Shown in pieces: positions 1 through 13,061 of a stretch of 64,000 nt of DNA. A model generated the notes under the pieces. That model was given only the letters and a program-made list of their open reading frames with translations. It searched no databases and was not told where the DNA came from. The stretch is taken from NCBI GenBank assembly GCA_030789695.1, contig CM061141.1, positions 196,923,689 through 196,987,688 of the forward strand, read 5' to 3'. The stretch is from Scilla litardierei (Eukaryota > Streptophyta > Magnoliopsida > Asparagales > Asparagaceae). Within the stretch, counting starts at the first letter, position 1; the number at the start of each line of letters is the position of its first letter. A program made the position numbers and the translations under genes.

Positions 1-459
1 AATCCAGATACATGAAAACCAGTCGTTACAACTATTCAATATTCACAAACTGAGCACTCTAAACTCTTCATCATATTATTATTTGTGATTAAGTTGATAG
101 ATCTTTGTATTACACTTTTGTTTTTGGAGATTTTGGGCTCTTGACTAGTTGGTGCTAGTGAAGAGATAGCTTTTACTAGCTTAATAGTGTTTGGCACTTT
201 GGTGAGTACGGTACGAACTTGATGAGCGTAGAGTCGGGGCTCGGAGCACTTTAGTTATACCATTGACATATTAATTCTAGTATCTGCTTTGGTACTGGAG
301 TATGTCGTTGGGACGACTGAACCAGGGTAAATCTGATGTGCACTCTGTGATTGCTTTTTATTTACTATGTGTCTGGCTATTTGTGTTGATAACTGCCGGT
401 GATATTGCAAATATTTTTATTAGCCAATTCACCCCCTAGGCTTAGATTCAGATCCAACA
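1..459 (+). repeat. 5' LTR of Copia 1 (partial)
   Basis: From about 32 on, this aligns with 4708-5146 with scattered substitutions and ends CCAACA just before the primer site. The first 31 bases match the other LTR poorly. The rest of the LTR lies upstream of the window. Confidence 0.85.
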
Positions 460-460
460 A

Positions 461-2022
461 GTGGTATTAGAGCATGTTAGAGGATCTAGTCTAGTAATCA
501 TAAATACCCCAAACTTAGTTTTTGCTGAAGGCATGTCTAAAGAACGACCTCTTCTATTTAGTGGACAAGATTATATCTACTGGAAGGCTAGGATAAAAGT
601 TTATTTATTATTCGTAGATTATGATACTTGGCATATTATTGAAAACGGTTATACTAAAATCTCTAAGCCTGAAAGTAATTTGGATGCTAGAAATGTGTGT
701 CTATGAATGCTAAAGCAATGAACATATTATTGTGTGGATTATATATAAAAATTTTCGATCATATCTCACATTGCTCTTCTGTACAGGATATATGGATGAC
801 ATTGGAGACAACATATGGAAGCGAGCAATCTTTCAACAGCAATGAAAAGAGAACACAAAATAAGAAGAAGCGAAAGAGAAGAAAAGTTCTCTTAAATAAA
901 AATGAAGCTTGTATGACTAAAAATATTAGTGAGGATACTACTAATGAAGTTCAATGTTTTAAATGCAAAAAAGCAGGGACACTTTATGAAGAAATGCCCA
1001 CAAGGAAAGAATAACATTGCGAAGAATAAAGGAAAGTCTTTGGCAGTAACATGGGACGATGATAGCGAGGATGAGACTGACGAGACTGCTCATACATCCC
1101 TCTGCTTGATGGAAGTGCTTGATGATGTAAAATCTTGCACTAAAAGAGGACTTCTGAATATTTGTAAAGGAATGCAAGATGAAATTGAAAGCCTTGAATC
1201 CACTGCAGATTGCTGGAAAAATTCTAACTATGTATTGCAACAAGAAAATTGTGACATGTATAAAGAAATTGATAAACTAAAAGATAAAATTGTTGCATAT
1301 GAATCTACTTTAAATTCCTATAAAAATACGAATGGTGAACTGCAGCAAGATAATTGCAACATGTCTATAGAATTTGATAAAATGAAAAATAAAATTGTTA
1401 CTTACAAATCCACCATTGATTTACTTAAAAAGGAAATATCTAGCTTGCCTGAAAAAGTTGAATGCCTTAATTGTTCTGCTTCATTAAAAGAAAATAACAT
1501 GCATAAGAAAAAGTTACTAAGCTAGAAACTGAAAATAGAGAGCTTAATGAAAAGATGTGCATGCTAAAGAATGATAGCATAGAGCTTAAAGGAAAAGTGA
1601 TTGATTTTGAAAAGAAAGCTGAAAATGAGAAATAGAAAGAAGAGGAAAACAAGAAAGCTTTCATTAGTAAATGTATTTTGCTTGTGAACGAAAAATACTT
1701 ATTTGAAATCTAAAGTCACGAACCTAGAATTGACCATAAAGAATTTGGTGTGGGAAAACAATCTTTGGATATAATTCTTGGAAACCAAATATATGGCAAT
1801 AATAGGCGAGGACTTGGATATGATTTGAAACATGTTGAAAAACCAAAATATAGGAAAGTTCATATTGAGACAACAAAAGCTAGAAATATTCATGGAAAGT
1901 ACTTTACATGTGGTTGTGTTTGTCATACTTCTCATTATTGCAAATATAGGAACAAAAACATAAAGTTCAAACAAATTTGGGTTCCTAAGAGTTTGATGAC
2001 TAACGTGAGTGGAACTTGTTAG
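461..2022 (+). pseudogene. Copia gag relic (UBN2-like, zinc knuckle, coiled coil)
   Basis: Gag packages the element RNA. The relic is spread over several frames. Residues from 461 (RPLLFSGQDYIYWKARIKVY) match the DUF4219/UBN2 start of Copia gag. From 697 another frame continues (KAMNILLCGLY..VQDIWMTLETTYG). A deletion then removes most of the UBN2 domain before a basic run (KKKRKRRK). The CCHC knuckle is cut by a frameshift near 975: CFKCKKAG is read in one frame and GHFMKKCP in the next. Frame 929-1525 then gives a Lys/Glu-rich coiled coil with a repeated unit (LQQENCDMYKEIDKLKDKIV, GELQQDNCNMSIEFDKMKNK). From 1750 a last block (GLGYD..HTSHYCKYRN..IWVPK) resembles the gag C-terminus with a broken second knuckle. 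No pol follows. It cannot encode a full Gag. Confidence 0.8.
462..473 (+). other. Primer binding site of Copia 1 (tRNA-iMet type)
   Basis: TGGTATTAGAGC, two bases after the LTR end, is one mismatch from TGGTATCAGAGC, the plant initiator tRNA-Met complement used by Copia elements. Confidence 0.8.
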
Positions 2023-2619
2023 ATACCAAGGTCACACATAACATCTTTCGTATAGGTAAGACAGAGTGGCGGGGAACTATGGATTGGACGTCGCATTTCA
2101 TTAGAAAGTTCCTTAGCCATAGGACATCACGAAGGTATGTTTCTTGATTGAGCGTAATGAATACCTTCATAGCTTTTTGCGTGTTTGATTTGTTTTTGTT
2201 TTTGTGCTAGTTCATTTTCTTGTGTGCTAGTTCATTTGTTAGGATGCTTTAGTTCTTGAAAAACACAAAACAAAAAAATGAAAAATACAAATAAAAATGG
2301 TGCTTAATGTGTATCTTTTTTTTGAATCATTAAATTTGTTTTAATGAATGAGATTCATATACATGTAGAAATTGATGTATTATTGTTATAGCTACATGTG
2401 CGTGTTTGATTTTCTAAATAACGATGACATGTTCAATGATTAGAATAATTTGATTTCTACACATACGCTTTCACTTCCACAAGTATTAAATGTTATTTTA
2501 CATTTTGATATATCTTTTAGAAATATTGGAAAGTGAATGTAGGATGAAAAATAATTGAAAATCTAAGTGATATGATATGTCTTGCCTTGGATAAAAAATA
2601 GAGCTCAAAAGAATTGAAA

Positions 2620-2621
<2 letters not shown>

Positions 2622-2674
<53 letters not shown>

Positions 2675-2687
2675 GTGTGTGTGTGTG
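2622..2687. repeat. (TA)n-(GT)n compound microsatellite
   Basis: About 26 TA units run directly into about seven GT units. Reading frames through it are spurious. Confidence 0.95.
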
Positions 2688-3323
2688 AAAAAGAAAGTAA
2701 AGAGCTCCATATGAAAAATGGATACGATCCATGGCAATGACACTACCCACGAGTATCCAACATAAGCTTTAAGAGTAAACTTTAGCGTTGGTGTTCTCGT
2801 CAAGCAATGCCACGCCACATCTAAGAGCCATGCTATGTTTTGGGTGTGGTAACTTGAACTAATTTTCAATGAGATGGGGAAAATCAATCCTAGATGATAT
2901 TATGTTACATGGAAAAGTGGATAGGTTTTGGTTGAATTTCTTCAAAGTTCTCCTTATATGCTTCAATGTTTACTCATCACACTTACACGATGGTGTAGAA
3001 GTCTTTGCTATAATTTTCATTGGATATGACTTACTTATTCTAAGAAAGACTACATGCATGTGTTTGTTATAGGTTATAATACTCTCCTTTTGCATGTGAT
3101 ATGACATTGACTTCGTTGTACTCTTTTGATGATAACAAAAGGGGGAGAATATTGAGAAGATTTGAATGATGTGCCTAATGCTTAATGTGCCTAATGAATA
3201 ATGTGAATATGTGCTTAATGAATATGTGTTCAAGGGGGAGCATGAATATAGGGTGAGCATGCATATATGTTGAACATCATTGCATATTATTGTATTTGTA
3301 TTATTTCCTCTATCATCACACAT

Positions 3324-3350
<27 letters not shown>
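3324..3350. repeat. (CA)n microsatellite
   Basis: About 13 uninterrupted CA units upstream of the 3' LTR. Confidence 0.95.
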
Positions 3351-3354
<4 letters not shown>

Positions 3355-3409
3355 CGATGATATTATTTGGATTGTTATTACTTAAATCTTGTATTGGTTT
3401 GTCATCATC

Positions 3410-3422
3410 AAAAGGGAGAGAT
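3410..3422 (+). other. Polypurine tract of Copia 1
   Basis: AAAAGGGAGAGAT lies directly before the 3' LTR start TGTTGGAT, preceded by GTCATCATC, the usual arrangement in Copia elements of this type. Confidence 0.8.
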
Positions 3423-5146
3423 TGTTGGATACAACGTGCAGTTGGATACAACGATCAATGACTTTGTGTTTGATGATAACAAACGTGTGTGAACAATTTG
3501 ATGTGTGTGCAAAGTGTTTTCAGGAGTGGCAAGCTCGTAAATGCTCAAAGGGGGACTTAGTCAAAGTATGGAGAAATATGCAAAGAAGACACAGTGAAAG
3601 TGATGGAGAAATTGGAATTCATTTGCAATTTGGACTTGGTCAAATATGAAGAGATATGGAGAGATCTCATCCATATCAAAAGTGATTGAACCAAATCTCA
3701 TGATAATCAATTTGTGATTAAATGAGATCCTCTTCAAATCCAATTCAAACACAAAATCCTATTGTGATTGAAAGAGACCTTCCATATGATTCTTTCAAAA
3801 CCTATTCAAGTTAGGGTTCCATCCAATCTCCTTATTCTAAGGGATTCTACAAGTACCTAATTGATTTCCACATCAAGTACCTAATTGATTTCCACATCCT
3901 CTTATATAAACCCACATCCAAAGGAGAGAGAAAAAACAAGGTTGGCCCTAGACTCATTTCTCTTCATGTTGGCCAAATTTATCCTCCAAGCTTCAAAGAG
4001 ATCATCAAATTCACAAGAAGAAGAATGAGCTCGACGGACGATGATAAAAAGTGCATAACATTCTCCACATAGCTCGGATCGACGAACCGTTTGCGCTAGG
4101 ACTATCACAACTTAGTGCTCTACAACATGGTGATATTTTTTCGAAATCTCTGTATTAAATCAATGGTATTTATTTTAACATGAGTAGTATTCTGAATAGC
4201 TTCATATATTTCATCATCTCCGAGGCCAAAGTTCTTCATCATCTTCAATTCTTTCTGCAAGCATAAGGATCCATCCATCATCAAGCTACATATCCAAGCA
4301 TAAGCCATCTTAAACATAGAGAAGCAAGCAACCAAAGCCACCATCCTTGAAGAGATCAAATTACAAGCCCAAGGATGCACTTCAAAGATCTGAGAATGCC
4401 TCTCCACAAGAGCATCCAAATCGACCATTTCTTATTTTTCAGTCGAAAAGGACAAGCTCGCTATTCCAACGAGTATTTATTCGGAATTTTCTTAGCTAGG
4501 GTCGATTTACTACAATTTCTGGAAGACGGGGCAGAAACATACTTTACGCACACAATGCTGCCTATTCTGCAGAACAGAGAATTGATTTACCCACAGACCA
4601 GATTCGAGCAGATTTGTGCATCAAACTTCAGATGGCTATATCTTGAGATCTAGACATCGAATTGAGACACTATTTGCGCCAGCGTGAAGCTGACGACGAG
4701 CTTATTGACAGGGACTATTCAATCTTCACAAACTGAGCACTCTATACTCTTCATCATATTATTATTTGTGATTGAGTTGATAGATCTTTATATTTCACTT
4801 TTGTTTTTGGGGATTTTGGGCTCTTGACTAGTTGGTGCTAGTCAAGAGAGAGCTTTTACTAGCTTAATAGTGTTTGGCACTTTGGTGAGTGCAGTACGAA
4901 CTTGGTGAGTGTAGAGTCAGAGCTCGGAGCGCTTTAGTTGTACCCTTGACATATTAATTCTAATATCTGCTTTGGGGCTGGAGTAGGTTGTTGGAACGAC
5001 TGAACCATGGCAAATCTGTTGTGCACTCTGTGATTGCTTTTTATTTACTTTGTGTTTGGCTATTTATGCTGATAACTGCCCATGATATTGCGAATATTTT
5101 TATTAGCCTATCACCCCCCCCTCTAGGCTTAGATCCAGTTCCAACA
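3423..5146 (+). repeat. 3' LTR of Copia 1
   Basis: It runs from TGTTGGAT to TTCCAACA, 1,724 bp. Its last 440 bp repeat 32-459. Minus-strand frames near 4120-4428 inside it are shadows of LTR sequence. The downstream duplication partner cannot be checked because the left flank is outside the window. Confidence 0.85.
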
Positions 5147-5820
5147 ACTCTTACTTTTTATTATTGCATGCGATGTACTTTTTTATGCACATTAATTCAG
5201 TTGTTTCTCTTTTCAGTATTTGTCTGTGTATTTATTCTGTTATGAGTTGTAGTAGACTTGTTTATTATCGGCGACCAGACCTTACTAGGTAGAACAATTC
5301 TAAGACTGACCCTACCTAGCGTAGTTAGATTATCCTACTGGATCACGCGTTGACGTGTCCCAGTTTTTTTTCCAGGGTTAGAAGCAGAGCAGACAGAACT
5401 GAACTTGGACAGGAGTTGACTCTGAGATGGAGCCCACAGAAGGCAGTCTTGTACAGTTAATTCTCAGAGGTAGTCTAGGGAGTGAGTTGTACTGGGTGTG
5501 GACATCTTTGTCCTTTGTGGTTTTTCTGGGATTTCTTCCTCGTTCCCTTTGTACCCTCGCTACCAATGATGATGTTTGATGTACTATTTGTGATGTACTT
5601 TGGTATTAATAATAAAAGAAGTTTGGAATTTGTACTTTTGTTTAGTTCTCTGTGTTATTTTCTGTGGTGGATCTTTACTTGTACTTCCCAGCACGTGCGT
5701 AGTGACATGCATATTCTTCTTGTACTCTCTCTTCCTTTCTCTTTCTTGTAACACTCACTGCATTGGGAGTACTTGGGACGGATTCGTACTTCCCGGGTAT
5801 CCGGGGGAGCGGGCGTTACA
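5147..5820 (+). repeat. 3' part of a Gypsy-like LTR
   Basis: It ends GGGAGCGGGCGTTACA (5820), the kind of terminus seen in Gypsy LTRs. A poly(A)-signal-like AATAAAAGAAG lies at 5611. Its end resembles, in the opposite orientation, the 13062 terminus of the LARD (GTACTT..GGAAGCGGGGCATGACA), so a related family is likely. Copia 1 appears to have inserted into it, hiding its left part. No TSD can be shown. Confidence 0.5.
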
Positions 5821-6866
5821 TTTGGCGGCTCATATAGGTCACCACACTACGACGTGCGTAAGGTAGTACAAGTAATGTTCTGTATGGGTACTAGTGTTTT
5901 AAGGTGGGTAGTGACATTAGGGTCTATCATTAGCCTAGAGACCTAGCTTTAGAAGGCTAAGGATGGACCTGGTATCATGTAGGCAGATTGTCATCTTTGG
6001 GTAACGCCATATGGGGTATGCAGCTGTGTTTATAGGAGTAGTTAGTATATTTTCGTGGATTGGTATATTTGGTTCTATACATGTGTTATATGTTATATGT
6101 ATAAGATGTATGTTATATACATTCCCTTATGAAGGTATGCATAGACATATGTAAGGATATTTGTGTATATATATGGATAAAAGTATATTAGCGTGTGTGT
6201 GTGGATATATGTATGTGTGTGCCTTTATTTGTGTGAATCTGTATAAATATATGTATTGTTGTATTAAGTATTTAAAGAGATATATGTCATAAGTATAATT
6301 ATATTTAGTGGGTTATACTTGTATTCGAATGGCTTGATAGTTGCAGGTACCTTAATGGTTATAATGACATATAGATATCTGTGTAGTGGTGTACGTCTTG
6401 GATGTATAACTATGTATCTGGATATAGTTCTACCTAGATATGTATGTATGGTTGGTTTAAGATCTGTGTATGTATATATAGATATGTGATGTAAAGTACT
6501 TCTATATAGATATATATGTTGCTGTATGTATATGAATTGGGTGTGATATTGAATGTATGGGCATCTGTATATGCCATGTATGTAGTGAGTTTATGTAGGG
6601 CTACTATAGGAGTATGGTATAGTTAGATAAGTGACGTAATATGAAGTCTCGAGGGATCATAAGCCATTATATTCAACTATCGATTTCCAAGATCCATGCA
6701 TAAAGTGGACTCCTAAGAAAAGCTCAAGCTAGGTCGATTTCAAGTACTTCTATCCTAGAAGCTATGAGAATGGGCAAAACTAGTATATTAAATGGAATCT
6801 GAAGCTACCAACAAGTCCTAATCAAATATTCCAATCAACATCAAGGAGATCGAACGTAAAAGATGG
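5821..6866. other. Non-coding, TA/TG-rich sequence
   Basis: No gene is visible. TATGTATGTG-like runs (6050-6600) resemble the non-coding interior of the LARD in reverse, so 5821-6640 may be the interior of a related element. 6640-6866 differs in texture and may belong to the older substrate into which the LARD inserted. Confidence 0.4.
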
Positions 6867-6871
6867 AAAGT

Positions 6872-9715
6872 TTCACGTCCCGCTTCCCAAGTACGGAAGG
6901 CGAGATGCGAAGAGGTCTGCTCAGACTTGGAGCTGTGAAACTACAGTATGATAAGCGTCTCTGTGTTCATCCATTCGCAGATTCTTGCATTGCAATGAAA
7001 CAACAACAACAATAATAATTGAAGGAAGGTAATAAAATTAACCAACATTCAAATAACATCCATTTTATTATTCCAAACATCCAAAGATACAGTCATAAAA
7101 TAAAGTACAAGAGAGTCTAAAGATAAAGGCCCCAAGCATGGCCGAAACTACAACATAGAAAAGGTGCTATACATCGAACAACCTAACAATAGCTAGTAGG
7201 AAAGTAAACAGCAACTAAGAAGAAACCTCCAGCTGAGACTAAGACTGGTCTCTGGTAACCTCGAACTGAACATCAGCAAACTAAACGTCCTCAGCAACTA
7301 ACTCAGACTCAAACCTAACATGCGACACCCAAAGAGAAAAGGGCGCATGTTAGCAAAAGTCTCCAAAAAGGTAAAACGGAGCAACTTTTGTGCAAGGAAA
7401 CATAAAGTAATGAAAGCACCTAGCAGCCTAAAATATGGTGACATGGCATAATATTCAATGATTGCAGCAATTTAGAATGAGCATGATATTTAATGAATGC
7501 ATCAGTTTAAGATGAACATGATAGTTAACATTTGCATGACACGTCGTAGCAAAAAGCTACTAAACAAGATATCACGATGTCACGATAAAAACATGCATTC
7601 ACATTGTGCACAAAGTTTACTCCTTACAGCTGAAGTTGCTGATCGGACACACTTCTGCGCTGCGTGATAGCTTAACCTTACCCCTCCACGTGTGTATGGA
7701 TTGGCACCCATCTTCTGGATCACGAGCCAGGAAGTGTTTATACATTTCATGCTTCTGGAACACGAGCGAGGAATTATTCTTTATTTGGCATAGGGGTGCA
7801 CCTAGCCTCATTACATGATGTAGGAGTCAAAATCCTACTCGTCGCAGCTTACATTTCAATAGTAGCGTGTGCTACACAATCACGACCAAGCATTCAATGC
7901 ATGATATGCCATGATATGCAACATGATAACAGATATTGAATTGAGTACAGTTGCATCAAAATAAACGTGACATGTGGTATGTATGAAATGACATGGCAAG
8001 GGTGTCGGATCTAGCCTCGTTGTCAAGCTAGATCAAGTATGGTGTCGGATCTAGCTTCGTTGACAAGCTAGATCAAGTATGAGTGTCTAGGCGACTATCA
8101 TTTCACCACCTAGTCTCTTTTGCACAAATTCACAGAATGGCCTAAACATGGCCTAACGATAATCTGAGCAAGTTTCGCTTGCCTGAAACGATGTCCGAAA
8201 TCCTCAGTTCAACAGTCCAGAATCTCCTATGTGCTCAACAAACATCACCAACCTACAGTCCCATATTATTAATCTTCAATTAGCGATTTAATCAAAAGCA
8301 ATGTAATTACAGTTTTTATCTTGTTTAACAGGCGGTGTGTGGGTTCCTATGGGTCTGGATATACCTCAACACGACGCGAGAGCTACACTGACATCGGATA
8401 GCGACGTCAGGGGTTGGATTCCTGTAACAAGTGAGGTACAGCGACAACTAAAGACAACGGTAATACGACGTGCAAACGACAACGAGCAAGGGGAGTTGCG
8501 GCCTGCCGTCGGGTTGCGCGACGACAACGGCGCAAGGGAGCACGGCAACAGTGCAAGGGAGGCACGGCCTGGACGTGGGTGAAGGAGAAATAAATGGCAT
8601 TTTTAATGGGCAAGGGGCTGTTGTGTAGTTGTTGCGGCTTGGGGGAAGCCTGCAGCCTTTGGAGAGGAGTTTGAGGCCACAAGGGGTTTGAGGGGCTGCA
8701 GTAGGTGGCCGGGGTGTTAGGGAGGTGTTGTGCGTGAGTTTTAAGAGGGGAGCCGTGAGATTTTGGAGGGGATCGGTAGTTTTGGTGGAGTCGTGAGTTT
8801 TGTGTGTGGGGGTTTGGGGAGATGCGGCTGTGGGGATGATGCCGTGGAAGAGGGCCGGCGAGAAGAGGTCAGGCCGTCGGTTTAGGGTGGAGGCCAGCAA
8901 GTTGGGGGTGTTGGCCGTGAGTTCTGTGGGTGGGGGAAGGGAAAACGACAGTATTTGTGGGGCAATGGCAGTTTTTAGAGGATAGGGGAGGGTGTTTGCG
9001 GTTTATGGAGGAGGAGGAGGGGAGGTAATCGTTGAGGTGCTTGGCCGGACCAAGGGAGAGAGGGTGTCCGGCGGCTAGGGCAAGGGGGCTGATGGGTGGC
9101 AGCTGCGTGAGGATGGAAGCCCTTGGGGATGCTGTGCGTGAGTTGTGTTTCAAGTTGATGGGTTTGCTATATGGGGTAGATTTGGGGTACACTTAAGGTG
9201 ATTGAAGAGAGAGTGTGTGTGTGTGAGGGGGAGGGTATATTTAGTGTGATGAATAGCTAGGAGAAATTACATGTGAAACGTATTATATCCTAGTGATTTG
9301 ATTAGATTATTTAATTATGGTTGAGTCTAGGCTAATTACAGATTAAAGGTGATTAGTGTGAAATATCAGTCTAACGGTGTCCGATAAATACAAGAAAAAT
9401 ATCGGGATGACCGTGTCGACGGGAGAATCGAGAGTACTATGGTCGGTCACGTGCTAGGTTACCAGAAAACAGAACTAAAAATAAAAGGTCAAACGTCGAA
9501 GTTTAAAGTTACGACACCCCTTCAATTAACGCTGATTTATGGGAGAACGCCACGTGAAATGACGTTCAAAAAAAATTCCACAAATAACTACTCTCTTTGA
9601 GGGTCACAACGGTATTAGTTCGCACGTTTGGGATACAAGAGAAGGTCACAAAAATACGCGTACGAGCAAGAAGGTACGCGCACGAAAAACACATGACCAA
9701 AAAGCGACCGTGACA
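6872..9715 (-). repeat. LTR A of the LARD (3' LTR in element orientation)
   Basis: It aligns along its length with the three pieces of LTR B. LTR B lacks about 130 bp matching 7355-7490. A reverse-strand AATAATAAAATGG (7060-7074) is a plausible poly(A) signal. Proline- and arginine-rich frames at 8337-9192 are not supported as genes. Confidence 0.85.
8001..8080. repeat. 40-bp tandem duplication in the LARD LTR
   Basis: Two adjacent 40-bp copies (GGTGTCGGATCTAGC...) differ at two positions. The same doublet is seen at the start of the second LTR B segment (31720-31795), so it predates insertion. Confidence 0.85.
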
Positions 9716-9728
9716 TCCTACCCACCTT
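9716..9728 (-). other. Polypurine tract of the LARD
   Basis: On the minus strand AAGGTGGGTAGGA lies directly before TGTCACGG, the LTR A start in element orientation. It is the main evidence for orientation. Confidence 0.65.
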
Positions 9729-10760
9729 AGAGCAAAGTCCGTCATCAGACTTTCTAACAACAACAAAAATATATCTCGCCATTCTAGTAACTACCCCAAT
9801 CATATCACACTATAATTCAAACCACGTATATTAATACAAGTGCTTATATATGCACTAGGTGGTCAAACATTAATACTACAAACATGTATATATATGCACA
9901 TTCTATACTTATATCTATCATAGACAGTCACATTCATACACGTACTTCAATCATTCATATAGTCACGTACATCCCCTATATAACTATCACTCACTTATCA
10001 CATAACCATGCCACAGATACCTACATAAAAATAGTTCACACCAGCAAATACAATCGTAGTACTTCACGCATAGATAACTACCTATGTACAAAATGAACAG
10101 GGATAAACTACTCTCTTATATCTCCTAGTGTACATCCAACACGAAACATATCAACACATGTAATCACACCATACAATATTAAATCATGTTTGCTATATCT
10201 AATATACAGTCACCCCTACTATACATACACAAATATGTAGTTATTCAAATACACGCAGATAATTTATCATATATACACATCACATACAATCCTATAACTA
10301 TATTCAAGGCACAACACACATACCATATTCGTAAACACCCATAGCCAAGTACATACTTACCCGTGCATGGTGCACGCCCACACATGCTAATATACTATTC
10401 ATACATGCCACTAATACCACTATATACTTAGCACATCTACACACCTAGTTTAGCTAGCATACATACATTCAAATATGTAAAACCTTAGTAAATAACTATA
10501 CTACAAGACCAACACCTATAACTATATAATGGTATAGCCATCCACAACCATGTGCGTAACGTAACCATGCACAACATAACCTATCACTATACACACATCA
10601 TCCATTACTATGTTCATAGTATTATACACCAACCACAGACAAATATAACAATATATTTAAAGTATACCCACTCAAGCATGAGTGAGACTCAAAGACCCAT
10701 ACGAGAACCAGAATACTTATATACATAACACGATATTTATACCTATACCAACACACCACT

Positions 10761-10841
<81 letters not shown>

Positions 10842-13061
10842 CAACGTATCATATTACTCGTCATAGTACACAAGTAAAAACACATGTTATCATATACACA
10901 TAATAATATCAATCACACATATTTAGTCAAGTAACACCCTATAATGCAATCATTTTACACACTATAATAATATTACACATATTAGTACACGTATACAATC
11001 ATAATACACTATCCCATACATGCATACATCGTATAGTCACATACATATAATATATTCACACCATAGCAATTTACATATAATTAGTATACTACTACATATA
11101 CATATCCATGCATAGTTACGAATACAATAATCGTGTATACCTCATGGTATACACGTACATACACAACATCCCGTAAAAGCAAGCAATATTAAACAAACTA
11201 TACCCTTATTACCATATGTATATCACACATACTTATATAGTATGCATATATCTACCTGTGACTAAGCACACACCTATCTACGTACGAGCACACGCTCATA
11301 CGTGCAAACATATAAATCATAGAATAAGCCTACACACCTAACTATAAGTACACCTATTATCATTACAACTAGCATGCACATGACTTACTGGTATACTATT
11401 TCAAGTATTTACAAGTATCTTCAAACTACATACACCACTAGTAGATATTCCAACACTAATTCTAATATACACAGACATCCCTAAAGTGGTATAGCTATCC
11501 ACACACACATATATAAATACTATCATTCATACAACTTCATGTATATCATGAATAACACTGAGCATGCATATATAACACAAGAGACAATCATTAATATACT
11601 AAGGATAGCAAACTCATACATGAGTGGTACGCAGGGGATCACACACATGGGTCCACACACTCTACCTATAAACATGCACCACGACAACATCACAATAACA
11701 CTAATGGGCCCACCACTAAACTAAGGTTGACATAGGCAACAACAGGCACTAATAGGATGACTAAGCTAAAGTAAGAGCACCGGAATTAAGTAGTGGAACG
11801 AAACAAGATCGAGATGAACGGGTCAGGTGAGGCGAGGATAAGTAGATAGCTTGGTTAGGTAAAACAGAGATATAATTGTGAATATTTAAGTAAGGGAAGA
11901 AAGATATAATAATATCCTTCTAAAATACAAGAGAATAGTGTGTGGATGATATAAGTTAAAATACAAAGAAGGGATTAGACGAAAAATAATTTGTATAGAG
12001 ATGAAGTGATTGTTCCGCAATTAAAACTAGATTTGTACTAAGAACTTTGGAGTGGGAAAAGAAAAAGAAACAAAGAATATAAAGATGTACATATTTGAAA
12101 AGTTGGAGTTCTCTTTTGTATAGAAAAATATTTAAAGGTCGGTACAATAAGTTGTTTGAAATAAGTTTGAGTAATATATATAGTAAGAGAAGAAATGGTA
12201 TATTGGATTACCTAAAAGTCATTATATGAAGGAAGTAAGATATTCACATGCGTATGAAAGATATATGTTAAAAAATATTATAAAATAGTAATTTAAAGAT
12301 TTCGGCGAAAAAGTTTCGACATTCTAAAAATGAATTTAAGTCAACTGAAGGGTAGAAAGTCTAAGTTCATGCTAAGTGTTTTCAAAAACTTTAAACTAAG
12401 AAGAATTCAAAATAAATAATGTTGAAAATACTTTTCGAAGGATCGGGATGGTAATGGGGAAGATTCAACGATTGATGATGAACGACATGCAGGAAGCACG
12501 TGGAACGAAAGCAAGGAAGTGGATGAAATATGTAAATACGACTGGGAAATAACTTAGTGAATCTGCTACGATGGGATGCTATGGTCATAGTTCAAAAGTA
12601 TAAAGATTAGGAAAATGGTAGAAATTAAGGGTTTTAATCACCGGGCCGACTAGAGATTGTGAGGAATTTAGCACTAAGACTTTCTAAGGAACTAGACTGT
12701 AATAGAGATCCTAGGGAAAGGGTCCTAAGAGGATCAGGATTACGTTCTGCTATGACCGAAATTTGATGGACCCAAGCGAACGACTATAGGAGAAACTCTA
12801 GGAATCTAATATGGTCAGAGCTGGGTGAGAGGCTACTAGGGTATCCTAAGACGAGTATGACTAAATTTTAACGATGGTGCCTGACTATCAAACTAGGACG
12901 TCTATCTAAGTCTTCCTACCATCTAAGACTAGGAAAACCTTCATATTAGACTAAATTTTATGACTCGAATGTTTCGAATGTTTCAACGGATGTTTTTTTA
13001 TTATTATCGTTGTTTCGATATTTCGCTGGTGCAACGACTTGCATGTGCCACCACAAAAATC
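9729..13061 (-). other. Non-coding interior of the LARD
   Basis: 3.3 kb without a credible gene. 9780-11720 is AT-rich with CATATACA/ACATAC-type simple sequence. 11725-13061 is more complex but has no long frame and no retrotransposon motif. The region next to LTR B reads TTTTGTGGTGGCACATGC on the minus strand and shows no clear tRNA primer site. Confidence 0.6.
10763..10840. repeat. (TA)n-(CA)n microsatellite
   Basis: About 35 TA units followed by about four CA units. It explains the Tyr/Ile-repeat frames on both strands. Confidence 0.95.

Larger units (their letters stand above)
2023..3409 (+). other. Non-coding 3' part of Copia 1 with extra purine tracts
   Basis: No pol-like frame is visible. 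AT-rich sequence holds two microsatellites and two purine tracts resembling the PPT (CAAAAGGGGGAGAA near 3137, CAAGGGGGAGCATG near 3231). The phrase TTTGATGATAACAAAAGGGG is typical of the 3' end of such Copia elements. Confidence 0.6.
1..5146 (+). mobile_element. Copia element 1, Sirevirus-like, lacking pol; 5' end outside window
   Basis: Direct repeats at 32-459 and 4708-5146 bracket an internal region of about 3 kb. The right LTR starts TGTTGGAT (3423) and ends ATCCAGTTCCAACA, and the left LTR ends GATCCAACA, giving the usual TG..CA ends with inverted tips. A degenerate initiator-Met primer site follows the left LTR and a purine tract precedes the right one. Only gag relics lie inside; no protease, integrase or RT is visible, so the element is non-autonomous. 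Several extra purine tracts upstream of the 3' LTR (3137, 3231, 3410) recall the multiple-PPT hallmark of Sireviruses; that assignment is an inference. Confidence 0.85.

Noticed and set aside
8337..9192. Several proline- or arginine-rich frames (up to 150 codons) on both strands
   Set aside because: They fall within the LARD LTR, are not kept intact in the other LTR copy (32074-32900), and show no domain.
10622..10912. Frames with long Tyr/Ile runs on both strands
   Set aside because: Translation of the (TA)n microsatellite.
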